The translations under genes were made by a program, and so were the position numbers. The notes below the pieces were generated by a model. The model searched no databases. It had not been told where the DNA came from and was given only the letters and a program-made list of their open reading frames with translations. This document shows positions 1 through 12,320 of a stretch of DNA of 64,000 bases, piece after piece (within the stretch, counting starts at the first letter, position 1; every line of letters begins with the position of its first letter). Origin of the DNA: Eopsaltria australis (taxonomy: Eukaryota; Chordata; Aves; Passeriformes; Petroicidae); the NCBI GenBank assembly GCA_034509425.1, contig JAVTVJ010001234.1, positions 1 through 64,000 on the forward strand. The letters are read 5' to 3'.

Positions 1-322
1 CCAGGATGAGCATCCCCCTTCCCTGCCTTCTCATTATATTTTAATGGCTTTGATTATTAAAGAAGTTATTCAGCACTTCCAAAGGCTCCCGAGCCAGCTC
101 CGAGCTCTCTGGATTATTCTGTCACCTGTCACAGTCCCCATTCCGCGCCCCAAACAACAACAACCAGCGCTATTCCAGACTGGAGGGACGCTCAGCATTC
201 CCTGGAAGCTCCAGGAGAAGCCTCTGAACATTTTTTCCTGCCAGGTGAAATCCCTGCCTGCTCTCCCATCCTATTTTCCCTCATTTCCAAACACAAAGCC
301 GCTCGTTTTCCATCCTGCCAAA
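1..322. other. Intronic single-copy sequence, nothing recognised
   Basis: No gene, repeat or RNA was recognised. It lies in the PDE4B intron downstream of the PDE4B3 exon and leads into the 165-bp satellite. Confidence 0.6.
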
Positions 323-1640
323 ACATTCCTGTGATTAGTATCCAAATCCCAGCTCTGGAGTGCAGATAAAAGCCCCTTTTCCAGGCAGGAATCCCCACAG
401 TTGTGTTTTACAGTATTTCTTCCCTCATGATATTTGCTTGCATCTCGGGCCTAGTGTGCAATTTGAAATTTCCATTGGAATTCCCAAACATTCCTTGGAT
501 TAATACCCAAATCCCAGCTCTGGAGTGCAGATAAAAGCCCCTTTTCCATGTAGGAATCCCCACAGCTGCATTTTACAGTATTTTTCCCCTCACAATATTT
601 GCTTGCATCTCGGGCCTAGTGCACAATTCAAAATATTCACTGGAATTTCAAAACATTCCTGTGATTAATATCCAAATAACAGTTCTGGAGTGCAGATAAG
701 AGACCCTTTTCCAGGTTGGAATCTCCACAGTTGGGTTTTTCTGTGGTTTTTCCCTCACAATATTTGCTTGCATCTCAGGCCTTGTGCACAATCTGAAATT
801 TTGATTGGAATTCCCAAATATTCCTGTGATTAATACCCAAATCCCAGCTCTGGAGTGCAGATAAAAGCCCCTTTTCCAGGCAGGAATCCCCACAGTTGTG
901 TTTTACAATATTTTTTCCCTCACAATATTTGCTTGTTTCTCAGGCCTAGTGCACAATTAAAAACCTTCACTGGGATTCCCAAACATTCCTGACATTAATA
1001 CCAAATAACAGTTCTGGGGGTGAAGATAAAAGCCCCTTTTCCAGGCAGGAATCCCCACAGTTGTGTTTTGCAGTATTTTTTCCCTCACGATATTTGCTTG
1101 CATCTTGGGCCTTGTGTGCAATTTGAAATCTCCATTGGAATTCCCAAACATTTCTTGGATGAAGACCCAAATCCCAGCTTTGGAGCACAGATAAAAGCCC
1201 CTTTTCCACGTAGGAATCTCCACAATTGCGTTTTGCAGTATTTTTTCCCTCACAATATTTTCTTGCATCTCAGGCCTAGTGCACAATTCAAAACCTTCAC
1301 TGGATTTCCCAAACATTCCTGTGATTAATACCCAAATCCCAGCTCTGGGGTGCAGATAAAAGCCCCTTTTCCAGGCAGGAATCCCCACAGTTGTGTTTTA
1401 CAATATTTTTTCCCTCACAATATTTGCTTGCATCTCAGGCCTAGTGCACAATTCAAAACCTTCACTGGAATTCCCAAACATTCCTTGGATTAATGTCAAA
1501 TATCAGCTCTGGATAAAAGCCCCTTTTCCAGGCAGGAATCCCCACAGCTGCATTTCACAGTATTTCTTCCCTCACGATATTTCCTTGCATCTCTGGCCCA
1601 GTGCACAATTCCAAACCTTCGCTGGAATTCCCAAACACTC
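323..1640. repeat. 165-bp satellite, about eight copies
   Basis: A unit of about 165 bp recurs with starts marked by ACATTCCT near 323, 489, 653, 819, 983, 1149, 1313 and 1479. Spacings alternate between 166 and 164. Recognisable inner blocks are AAATCCCAGCTCTGGAGTGC, AGATAAAAGCCCCTTTTCCA and CAATATTTGCTTGCATCTC. The last unit is shortened. Units differ by scattered substitutions, so the array is not brand new. Open frames on both strands follow the unit and are not genes. Confidence 0.92.
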
Positions 1641-2447
1641 CCCCTTTTCCTGCTCCCTGTTGGTCCTTCCTGAGCAGAAGATTACTCCTGTCAATCCTCT
1701 CTTTATTATGCACTTTTCCTCATTTTTCTCATTACCCAATTCACCTGCAATTTCCCCATTATCTCTTTCCAAAGAGGCTGCTTTGGGGTGTGTTGTTTTT
1801 TTTTCTTTTGGGGGGTTATTTCGGATTTAACGACTCCCACCCGTGCCTTTCACGGCAGAAGGCAATAATTAAAGTGCAGAATTTCAAGCATTTTCTTGAC
1901 ACAACCGTTGCTTTCCCATTATTTCCCGGTTTTTTTCCCCCTCCACCACTGTTTTCAAAGTGATGAGCAAGTGACAGACATTAAATGTCACAAGGAACTG
2001 GCAATGACAGCGAAATATTTGGGATTTAACCTACTGCAGGCCACTCCCTGCCACAGCCCCCACGGAGTTCAAACCAATTAAAACAAATTTGAAAAGGCCA
2101 AACCTCAGATCTTTCTGTTTTCAGTTGGGTTTTGTTGCCCTTTCCACCTTTTTATTTGGGTTTTGATCATCAGCTGAACGCCTGGGATGAGTCTGCAGTC
2201 GAAGATGCTCGGTCTTTGATAGGATTGAATTAAAAATTTAAATTAAATTCGATCGAAACATCCCAATTTCTGGGGGAATCTGCTTGAATTCCAAAGTTCA
2301 GGCACCACCAGAACCTCTCTCAATAAATCAGTGAGGAAGGCAAGGCTTCCACTGAAATAAAAGCAAGGAAAAATTCCTTGGGAAAACATCCACACCCCTC
2401 ACTTTAAACCTTCAGAGTTCCTACAAAAACGGGTTTTAAGATTCCAG
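1641..2447. other. Single-copy intronic sequence
   Basis: No gene or repeat is seen. The part at about 1960-2060 is not simple-sequence and looks like ordinary intron or a possible conserved noncoding stretch. This can only be judged by alignment. Confidence 0.5.
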
Positions 2448-2495
2448 CAGAATTGTTTAGGTTGGAAAAGACCTCTAAAAAAACCTGGAGATCCT
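2448..2495 (-). mobile_element. CR1 3'-end remnant
   Basis: A short piece with GTTTAGGTTGGAAAAGACCT is the complement of a CR1 3' tail of an older subfamily. It is degraded on both sides. Confidence 0.6.
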
Positions 2496-3418
2496 ATGGA
2501 AAAACCCTGCCAGAAATAAATACGGTCGGATTTTAAGAGAAATCGATTGATTCCTGATGATCAAAGAGGAGCAGCTCCTGCTTTTTCCAGGGCTGGAATC
2601 ACATCCAGCATTTCACAAAGTCACCTCAAAGTCAAACCCAAACACATCCAACTGCAGGGCAGAATGGAAATTTCCACTCTTGCAAGTACTTTAAAAAAAG
2701 GAATTCTTTCAGTGGTAGGCATTTATTTCCTTTCTTAGGCTCTGCTGATTCCATTCCCCTAAAATAAAGATATTTTTTTCTGCGTTCAATGCCCACTTTG
2801 AGGTAATTCAACCCCAGATCAGAATTTATTTCTTATTTATTTACAGCTGAACAGGAGCTGGGTGCTGGCACCTCGTTTGATGTGTGTGAAACACCCAACA
2901 CAGAAAACAAAACACCCTCTTTGATTTAAATATCAAAAAGGCAAAAAAAAGAAGTGTGTATTTAAAGGTCAAAACCCCCAGTGCTCCCTCTTACAAGCAG
3001 CTCTGAAAATCCCATTTTGTGTGTCTGGTTTGAGGTGCCTGGAGCACTTTTATTGCTTGATGGAGAAGGGGACCCTCAGAAATTGCTCTTAATAAAGGAT
3101 CCACTCCAAATCCTAATTCAATCTCCCAAACTGCCCGGAATTAGTTCCCATTATTGCTGACCCGGGGAATTATCCAATCATTTCCTCCTGCTCGGGATTT
3201 GCTGGCACTGAACTTTGCTCCATGTGCAGGCAGCGGGGTCCTGCCAGGCTGGGAATGAGGGAATTCACTGGAAAACAAGGATCTGCATCCACAGCAGCAC
3301 ACAGAGAAGGGAAAATTCCAGCAGAAAGAATTCCCAGCACTGTGGAGCAAATCTGAAATTCCCAGGAATAAGATTCACTCCATTCCGAAATGAATTCCCT
3401 CATCTCATCATGAACACG
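2496..3418. other. Single-copy AT-rich intronic sequence
   Basis: No gene, RNA gene or tandem array is seen. It holds short A-runs only. Confidence 0.55.
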
Positions 3419-3490
3419 GAATTCCAGACCGGTTCAGGTTGGGAGGGCCCTTAAAGCTCATCCAGTCCCACCCCACCCCATTCCATGGTT
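3419..3490 (-). mobile_element. CR1 3'-end fragment
   Basis: It reads GGTTGGGAGGGCCCTTAAAG then CATCCAGTCCCACC, the complement of a CR1 3' end, truncated after about 70 bp. Confidence 0.7.
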
Positions 3491-4671
3491 CCCTAAAATC
3501 CTTACACTATAAAGGACATTTTGAGGGATTTAAGAAGAGAAGCCGACAGCAAAAATAAATAATCTTTGTTTGAACCCCTGAAAATGGTCAGTAATTTGCA
3601 CAACACAATAAATAAAAATCAGATTGCTATTTCTTTCAGTGAGAATTCCATGGCTTCACCTCCGTGAGTGAACTCCTGGGTGAAGGCACAAAGTGTTCCA
3701 GGAATTAGAGCAGCTTTTAACCCAAGACAAAGCGACGTCCTGATAAATTAGAAATAAAACAATCAAGGAATACACTCCTGAGGTGATACCTGAGTGGGAA
3801 CATCCATCCACTGCCACTAAAACGCCTTTTAAACAAACTAAAAGCTCATTAAGGGATGTGATGTTCGAATTCTGGGAAGGCCTATCCAATTGTGTCCAGA
3901 ACAGAGTGAGGGATTATCCATAAAATTCTAATTAACCTTGGATCCAGGTCCTGCCCAACATAAAGGGCTGCTTTTATTCTATTCAGAGACCAAAGAATTG
4001 GATTAACAACACGAAGATTTATACTTTAGTAAGGAAGAACTACGAAATTAAATCCTGCCCAGGAAAATCCTGCTGGGTTTTGGCATCACAGAGTTGGATA
4101 CACAGAATTTGGGAATCATTTCCCAGCACTGAAACCAGGTGAAAATTCCTCTGGGAGAGCTGCATCCTTTGCCAGCTCCTCAATTCCATAAAGAAATGGA
4201 ATTAAATAAGAATTTCCTGGATTTCACAGACCAGTCATTTCAATAATTGGAATAAAGCAATCCCAGCCTCACTCCAATGTTGGACAAGACACAATCCTGA
4301 TGGATTTTTTTTAAAATTCCATTCCTGTTCCATAAAAACATGGATATAATTTAGGGGGACAAGACTTTAAGGGAGATTTTCTGCTGGGGGACAATGTAAA
4401 GGTGGCAGCAGCAGCACCCGTCTGGAGAGAGGGCTTTGGCCTCACAGGGAGAGGGGATAACAGAATCCAGCTTTTCCAACATTCCAGATATCAATATTTG
4501 GAGAAGGGAGGCAGGAACAGACACAGCTGCAGCTCCAGGAGAAAACAGGAAAAATTCTATAAATAAAATGAGTTCACTGAAGAGATCTGGAGGATTTGAG
4601 TGTTTGTGGAAGTCAGTTCATCTGCTGGGAATAGACACAGGGAGGATGGGAATGTTGTAGGGCAAAAGAAT
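3491..4671. other. Single-copy intronic sequence
   Basis: AT-rich intron with no recognisable gene or repeat. The 74-codon frame near 4436 has no protein-like character. Confidence 0.55.
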
Positions 4672-5200
4672 CCTGGAATGGTTTGGGCTGGAAGGGACCT
4701 CAAAGCCCATCCAGTGTCACCCCTGCCATGGCAGGGACACCTCCCACTGTCCCAGGCTGCTCCCAGCCTGGCCTTGGGCACTGCCAGGGATCCAGGGGCA
4801 GCCACAGCTTCTCTGGGAATTCCATGCCAGGGCCTCAAACCCTCCCAGGGAACAATTCCTGCCCAATCTCCCATCCATCGCTGCCCTCTGGCACTGGGGT
4901 CCATTCCCTGTGTCCTGTCCCTCCAGGCCTTGTCCCCAGTCCCTCTCCAGCTCTCCTGGAGCCCCTTCAGGCCCTGCAAGGGGCTCTGAGCTCTGCCTGG
5001 ATCCTTCCTCTCCAGGGGATCATTCCCAGCTCTCCCAGCCTGGCTCCAGCCCTGGAGCAGCTCCGTGGGATCCTCTGGAATCTCTCCAGCAGCTCCAGGC
5101 CCTCCTGATGTTGGCTCCAGACCTGGGGGCAGCTCTGCAGGGGGGGCCTCACCTGAGAGGAGCAGAATCCCCTGTCCTGCTGCCCACGCTGCTGCTCCCT
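4672..5200 (-). mobile_element. CR1 LINE, 3' portion (about 530 bp)
   Basis: The plus strand shows the complement of a passerine CR1: GGAATGGTTTGGGCTGGAAG, CCCCTGCCATGGCAGGGAC, GGCCTTGGGCACTGCCAGGG and CCTGTCCCTCCAGGCCTTGT in the usual order. The 5' part of the element is absent, as is typical. The 228-codon minus-strand frame here is CR1-derived, not a host gene. A very similar copy in the same orientation lies at 30738-31250. Confidence 0.93.
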
Positions 5201-5824
5201 GCCAACATCCCTGCCAACATCCCTGCCACGTTTCCCACCCCACCCTGGGAGTGCAGGAATGAGCAAAGTGGGATCCGTGACTTTGGGAACGGCACCATCA
5301 ATTTGCCAGCAATTATCTCCCTCCCTGACCCGCAGCTCAAGGAGCACACACAGAAATAAAGGCGCTTGTGCCTTCCCAGCGAGGTTCAGGCTTTAATTAC
5401 AGTGACTAATCAGCCTGTGCAGGGTAACTGTGACACAACAAATGCACCAAAACCACGCATTTTTACGGAAAAAAAACCCCCTCCAGGCAAAGCTGGGATG
5501 CGAGTGCTCCAACCCTCCCTTCCCACCGCACTCTAACCCTCTCCAGGTTGTTTTTTTTAGAGCAGATCCAGCTTTTATTCCTTTGGAGTCGTGTGGGCCA
5601 ACAGAGCCCGGAGAGGCAGAGGAGGGAGGTGGAGCACACCTGCCAGAGCATCCTGGCACTGCTGCCAGAGGCTCCTTCTCCCTGCATTTCTGGAGTACAA
5701 TCACATTTGTACTCACCTGATTAAAAAAAGGGGCTTTAAATAGAGAAATGAGTAATGGTTTGGAAGAGAAATGTTCTTTTGTGTTCAGAGCTGTTGTTTT
5801 ACTATTTGTACTACGCTGTTATGG
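5201..5824. other. Single-copy sequence between two CR1 copies
   Basis: It contains a short CTGCCAACATCC triplication near 5206-5230. Otherwise nothing recognisable. Confidence 0.5.
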
Positions 5825-6150
5825 GGTGGCCTTTCAGGGGCTCCAAAAAAGCTGGAGAGGGATTTGGGATAAGGGAGGGAGGGACAGGACACGGGAAATG
5901 GCTTTAAGCTGGAAAAGGGGAGACTTAGATGGGATGTTGGGAAGAAATTCCTGGCTGGGAGGGTGGGGAGGGGCTGGGATGGAATTCCCAGCTTTGCTGT
6001 GGCTGCCCCTGGATCCCTGGCAGTGCCCAAGGCCAGGCTGGATGGGGTTTGGAGCAATCTGGGATAGTGGAAGCTGTCCCTGCCCATGGTGGGGGACACT
6101 GGACAATCCCTGAGATCCCTCCCAACCCAATCTGCTCCATGAATTCCTCC
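5825..6150 (+). mobile_element. CR1 LINE, 3' portion
   Basis: CR1 in the sense direction: CTGGAGAGGGATTTGGGATA, GCTGCCCCTGGATCCCTGGC, CAAGGCCAGGCTGGATGGGG and a degraded tail CCTCCCAACCCAATCTGCTC. It faces the copy at 4672-5200. Confidence 0.9.
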
Positions 6151-6350
6151 AGTTCCCCACAGAAGCTCCCTGGAATTCCCCCCGTCTCTCTGCCCCAAGC
6201 AGGAAACCACCCCTGTGAGGGGTTTCCAGAACATTCTGATCTCTTCCCACCATCCAAAGCTGGTCCTAATTAATCCAAGACTTTCCAGCCTCACTCAACA
6301 AAGGATTCAGGCTCAAGAGCTCCCAGCCTGCCCAGGGAATGGAGCTCAGG
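6151..6350. other. Single-copy spacer
   Basis: No recognisable feature between the CR1 and the CATCCT array. Confidence 0.45.
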
Positions 6351-6905
6351 TCCTTTCCATACTCCATCCTCATCCTCCATCCTCAATCCTCCACCCTCCA
6401 TCCTCATCCTCCATCCTGCATCCTCACCCTCCATCCTGCTTCCTCATCCTCCATCCTCATCCTCCATCCTCATCCTCCATCCTGCATCCTCATCCTCCAT
6501 CCTGCATCCTCATCCTCCATCCTCATCCCCCATCCTCATCGTCCATCCTCATCCTCCATCCTGCATCCTTCATCCTCAATCCTCCATCCTGCATCCCCCA
6601 TCCTCATCTCATCCTCCATCCTGCATCCTCCATCCTCAATCCTCCATCCTGCATCCCCCATCCTCATCCTCCATCCTCCATCCTGCATCCTCCATCCTCA
6701 TCCTCCATCCTGCATCCTCCATCCTCATCCTCCATCCTGCATCCTCCATCCTCAATCCTCCACCCTCCATCCTCATCCTCTATCCTGCATCCTCCATCCT
6801 TCATCCTCATCTTCCATCCTCAATCCCCCATCCTGCATCCTCCATCCTCATCCTGCATCCTCCATCCTCACCCCCCATCCTGCATTCCCCATCCTCCATC
6901 CTCCC
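6351..6905. repeat. CATCCT / CATCCTC simple array
   Basis: About 550 bp of CATCCTC, CATCCTG and CATCCTCAT variants, pyrimidine-rich on the plus strand. It gives accidental 249- and 213-codon frames of His-Pro-Ser-Ile-Leu, which are not proteins. Confidence 0.95.
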
Positions 6906-8969
6906 TCCCAAGCTTTTCCAAGTGCCCAAATCCCGATTGTTTCCTTTGCTGCAGGTTTTTATAATAATTCCTTGCCCTAAATGGGAAGAAGTTTCCTTCC
7001 CCTGCAATTTTCATGGAACTGAGAGAAAGCAACTGCCCAGAGAGTAAATAATACCAATTTTGAAACCTCCCCTGATGTTTTGCTATTTCTGCCTTTTTCC
7101 TTCCCCGATGAAAATCTGACTTTGCTCCTTCCTGTCTGCCACACTTTTTCACAGCAAAATTCTGTAGCAACTCCTAAAATTAACCTGTGAAAATGCAAAT
7201 TATTTGCTCTGAGGGTGTTTCCTCGGGCTGCTCTGATGTTACATTTTCCTTTCTGGACACAGAGGTTACAAATGAAAATATTGCTCAGCCGGCCAAATAA
7301 AAAGATGTATTGCAAGAAGAAGCAAATTGCCGTTGTACCAGATTACAAAGCACAACACGATTCTTTTTTAGTGCTTGAGGCAAAAATATCAATCCTCTCT
7401 GCTGGCCTGAAATCAAGATTTCAATATTAAAGCAGCTCAGCTTCCAGCACGAGGCCAGCGCTGAAGCGTGATGCGCACACGGAGATCATCCCTGTGAAAT
7501 TGGCTCAAAACCCCCGAAAATTAATTGAACAATGATAATTGGGAAGATGCGGGCAGATTAATGAATTCCAATTTGTGCTGTGGATGTTTGCTGCGGTAAA
7601 CAAGCAGCAACAGGAGCGCTGCGATTGTGATTCCTGGCTGGAATGCCTCCGAGGGAGCAGCCGTGAATCATCGCTACAGTCATGCTCCTCAAAGGGAAAA
7701 ATCAGCCGTGAACGTGCTCGGATGATGGGGGAAAATCAATCTCTGGTGAGGCCCGGCTTCCAGAATTCCCCATGGACTGCAGGTGGGCCTTGGGATCGGA
7801 CACAGGAGCAGCTTCACCTGATAGGTGTCTGCAGAGAGTCCCAAAATCCCATGGGAAGCAACGATGGGATGGTCACTCCTCCAGCAAGAGGGAATTCACG
7901 ATCAGCAGCCAAGAGGAGGCAGAAATCTCCAAATTCCCAATCTTTTCCCTCTTTTTCCCCATCATAATTTCCACCAGAGCTTGGTAATCGTGGTTAGGCC
8001 GAAGAGAGTTTCCATAAATCTTTTTTCCATGATTTTGATGGCAAACAACAAACCAGAGACACTCAGTGCCCATAAATCCTGCCCACACCACTCACCAAAG
8101 CCCCACAGATACAAATCGTTCCTATCTGCAATAGTGTTAATTCCATTAGGGAAAAACTACAGAAATCCCAAAAAGAATTAATGGGATGACTGTGAAACTC
8201 CGGAATAAAAGAACTTAAGAATGAAACATTTCCTGGAAATTGCAGGTTCCCCTCGTGCTGAGTTCAAAGCTCACCCACAGGCACTGAAAAGAACCCTTGG
8301 CCAATTGGTGCTGGAAGCAGAATAAAAAATTGGGATTTATGGTGAAAATTCCTGGTTTTCAGCCTCGTTTTTATCAGAGATCAACTGCCCTCAACCACTT
8401 AACTCAAATTTTGGAGTGGTTGAGTTTCTAATTCTTATTTCAACAACAAAAGTGGAATAATTTCCACCTGTACTCCCCCAGGACACTCCATGGATATTTT
8501 CAGCCATAAAAACTGAATGCATTAATGGAAGGAAATTGAAAATTGTTTCCCCAAACTCATAAAATCCAACTCCCCAAAATCCAAAACACCTCCAGGGATC
8601 ACAGGTTTAACTGTGGTGGCTCCATACAGAGACCTTTTGAGAATGAAGGAATGAAGTGATCACACTGCACTTTTCCACAGCATTATCTGCAGGGGGCTTA
8701 TTAAGGGACCAAAACCCAATTAAAAACAGGAGATGAACCCAAACATTTTTGGGTGTAATTACAGGACTGGGTCTGCTGCTGCTTCCAACACAGCGTGGTG
8801 CCCTGGAATATTGGTTTGCCAGGAAAAGAAAACCCAAAAAAGCCCCTACAAACACAACCTGAGGTAAGTTCAGCTTAAAAAGAATATCACAAAGAAAGGA
8901 AATTTAATCTCTTCTCATTGATTTGGGACTTTGGGATAATCCCTTGGTGACTGCAGTGAAACCTTCAGT
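6906..8969. other. Single-copy intronic sequence, 2 kb
   Basis: This is one of the longest stretches without a tandem array. It is AT-rich, and the part at about 7140-7620 is complex, with no simple repeats. No exon, splice-bounded frame or RNA was recognised. It is a candidate for conserved noncoding regulatory DNA on complexity alone, which is inference. Confidence 0.5.
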
Positions 8970-9030
8970 GCAGGGCAGGGATGGATGGGCTTTGAGGTCC
9001 TTCCCACCCAAAGCATTCCATGATTTAATG
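8970..9030 (+). mobile_element. CR1 3'-tail fragment
   Basis: GGATGGGCTTTGAGGTCCTT followed by CCCACCCAAAGCATTCCATG is the sense CR1 3' end. It meets an opposite-strand copy 65 bp further on. Confidence 0.8.
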
Positions 9031-9094
9031 ATTCCCGTGGCCAGCTCTGCAGAGGCACAGCCTGGCACAGCTCCTCTGAGCCCTGAGCTGGCAG

Positions 9095-9390
9095 CACTGG
9101 AAGGGTTGGGATGGGATGGGTTGGGATTGGGTTGGGTTGGAATTGGGTTGGGATTGGGTTGGAAGGACCTCAAAGCCTCTCCAGTGCCACCCCTGCCATG
9201 GCAGGGACACCTCCCACTGTCCCAGGCTGCTCCAGCCTGGCCTTGGGCACTGCCAGAGATCCAGGGACACCCTCGGCTCCTCTGGGAAATCCGTTCCAGG
9301 GCCTCCCCACCCTCACAGGGAGGAATTCCTTCCCAAAATCCCACCCAACCCTGCCCTCTGGCATTTAAAATCATTCCCTGTTAATTTAAA
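9095..9390 (-). mobile_element. CR1 3' portion with expanded GGGTT block
   Basis: The complement of CR1 is clear from GGAAGGACCTCAAAGCCTCT through CCATGGCAGGGACACCTCCC to the CCTCACAGGGAGGAATTCC block. At 9105-9165 the normal GGTTTGGGTTGG of the CR1 end has expanded into repeated GGGTT / GGGATTGGGTT units. Confidence 0.9.
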
Positions 9391-12320
9391 TCACATCTAA
9401 CGTGTGGCTCCTTCCCTCTGCCAGCAGCCCCCCTTCCCTGCTCCATCTCCTCTCCCGCTGTCCCTCTGCACACAAACTCCTCTGGAGCTGCTCCTGTCTC
9501 ACATCCAGAGCGATGCTCCCAGGCCCTGAACCATCCCAAATCCCGGGGCTGAGGATGACCCAGCCCACTGATCACACCTCGGGCTGGGGATGCAATCCCA
9601 CGGGAGCCAGGAGCCACTTCCAGCCCTGCTGCTGTCCCCTGCCAGCGCAGAGCAGTGCCACCACGGCACTGGACACCAGAGGTGCCTCATCAGGGCTCAC
9701 CTGAAAACAGAGGCCAGGAAAACTCAGGGAATAAAAAGTGGTTGATAATTATTGAAGGGCCTTCAGGTACTTTTAGGGCAGATGAAGCCCCCCAGGGGCT
9801 ACACCCAAAATGGGTCACAGTTTTCACACTTTTATAAGTTTGGCTCATTTGCATATTGGGGGTTCATCTCCCAATTACAGCTCCAGGTAATTAAGTCATT
9901 TTTCCCCAAATTTGCTCCCCCCAGCTCACTTTTGTTCCCATCTCTCAGGCCCTGAGACACTCAGGTGTCCTTGACTGCCAGGCCTGGAGAGGAATTGCTG
10001 TGTCTGCCCCAAACGGGAGAGCAGCAGCTGCCACTGGGTATGGAGGTCAGAGTTCCACACTAAAGAACTGCAGGATTACAAATCCATGGAAAAACAGAAA
10101 AGCTCAAATCCTGAAGCATCACCGGGCCAACGCTGTCCCTTCCCCTGGCACCCACACCCCAAGGACTGGCACCCCAAAGGGACAGGGGGAGAGGGACAAC
10201 AGCCACCACCACCGGGATGCTGCTGAAGCCCCTGGAGCTCAGAAACATCCAGCACAGGAAATTCCTCCTGCTCTGTCCTCAGGAGACTCCAACTCGATGA
10301 CCTGGAGATTAATCTTGTGCGGGGAACGTAAATCCAAGGACGGCAGCGGGAGGCCCACGCGTGTCACACCAATCAAAAGCAGTTCAGAGAAGGATTAGAG
10401 CCGTGCAACGAGGGCAGAATGCTCTAAGAGCTCGAGCCAGGGCCTTAAAAACATTGAAAAACACGAAGATGCACCCCATCATTCTAAAAACGAAGTGCAA
10501 GGTTAGAAATGTGACATTTTTTCACCTCAGCTTGAGTGCAAATTCATCCACTCCCTACCAGGCCCGGCCTGGTAAAAGCGGGAGCAAAAATAGATGTTCC
10601 AGCTGATTAAATCCTCAGCTAAACAAATTGTCTACAGGAAAATGCATTAGAGAGATGCAGGAGCAGCAGGGCACTGGGATGAAATTGGATTCTTTGGATC
10701 ATGTGTCTGAAGCATTCCAAACTCCCCTGTTTATCAGGAGAGATGAGCACCGCAGGGACACTCCGGGCGTGGAAACTCAACGCTCACACCTGAAACGTGT
10801 GTGGGAAACCAGATGGGTTTGAGAGGAAATAAAAAACCAGCACAAAACCCCCCGTGGGATTAGAATATAGAAGGATTACAACAAGAAAACAGCCCTCTTT
10901 TAGCTGAAATGGTGATCGTCAACATTTGTTTGCAGGTATTAATGCAGAAAAAAAGGGGGAAAAATCATCTTAGAGTGGTAAAAGATAAAAGTATTAGCAG
11001 GAATAATGGAATGAAATGCAGAATGGAAGTGTGGATTATTAAAAAAAAACCTTCTAGACCACAGTATTTACTAAATAGGAATAGTCCTGATCGTTTGGTG
11101 TATTAAAAATACATTTAAACACAGGGCTAGATATTAAAAAATACAATGAATGAAAATTATTATGATGAATCCTTCAGTTTTTAAGCCAGACTTTGGGGTG
11201 AGGGGAAGGAAAACAAGAACAAATCACTCTGAGATCCTTCAGTGATGATCAATTCTCTATTTGTATTTTATCCATACGTCCTATTTAACACAAATCCCCA
11301 GCTCTGTGGAAATCTGATGGCTCCTTTTCAAAAATCACTTTGTGGTGCTGAAAGGATGACTAAAAACGCTGACAAACAAAGCAGCCTGAGAATGAAAACA
11401 GGAGCTGCTTCCTATGAGACCTGGGACAATTTTTCCATCCCCAAATGATCTCCTGGAAAAATCCATCTGGGACAATTCCAGATCAGGAATGGCTGCCTCA
11501 GGTACCTGTCATTCCTTTTTCACATCAATCTCCAATTTTTTAATTGTGGCAGCGAGCCAAAAACCCAAAAACCAAACAACACCCCCCAAAAAAACCCGAT
11601 ATTTTCCAGCTCCATAATCGAACCTTTGTCACAGAAAACATGAATTAATCAAGATCACACTTATTAAGCACTGAGAAGCTTTTAATCTTGGTTATTCCTT
11701 GCAGTTGAGTCATTACTCGAATATTTTCTTGCCTCCCCGAAATGATTAACGGCGGTGACCTTTTCAAAATCAGGCAGGATCTTCCCTGCATGCAAAATAA
11801 ACCCACAAAAGCTTAATTTAAAGTCCAGCCCCGACTCAATCTACCCCAAAAAAAAAAAAAACCCTGTCAACAATTAATTGAACGCTCAGGAAGCCAAATA
11901 ACAAACGTGGTGGTTTTGTTTTGGATTCATTTGTCCTCTTTAATACCCTGCTCCGGGCAGGAATTATCGGTGACAAAACCAGCCCCAGTTCTCACATCAA
12001 TTTAATTCAGGGCACGGAGCTGCACGGATTGATCCTCCCAGATCCACAGGAAAACCCCGTGGAAGAGCAGATCCTCAGGAAAAAAAACCCCTCAACCCCA
12101 TCTAAATAAACAAATCAGTAAAATTCTAGCCCAAAGCCACCAGTGGAGCAGCAAAACTCCAGGAAAAAGGGATTTGAAGGAGAAATCTGTCCCCAGAAAA
12201 TGCCACTGAAGGGAGAGCTCTGAAATTTTAAGTAATCATTGCTATTTTTATTGTTTCAGGTAAAATTAGCTGGGATTTTTGGGAGCAGTTCTCCCTTGGA
12301 GTAGGAGCATCCACTCAACT
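9391..12320. other. Single-copy intronic sequence, 2.9 kb
   Basis: No gene, CR1 or array is seen. It contains short poly-A runs (near 11848). Open frames of 60-130 codons here lack conserved motifs and splice context, so they are treated as chance. Confidence 0.5.

Noticed and set aside
4557..5243. 228-codon minus-strand frame
   Set aside because: It coincides with a CR1 LINE 3' end. The same kind of frame recurs in the CR1 at 30738-31250.
9105..9165. Interstitial telomere repeat
   Set aside because: The unit is GGGTT/GGGATTGGGTT, not TTAGGG, and it grows out of CR1 sequence.
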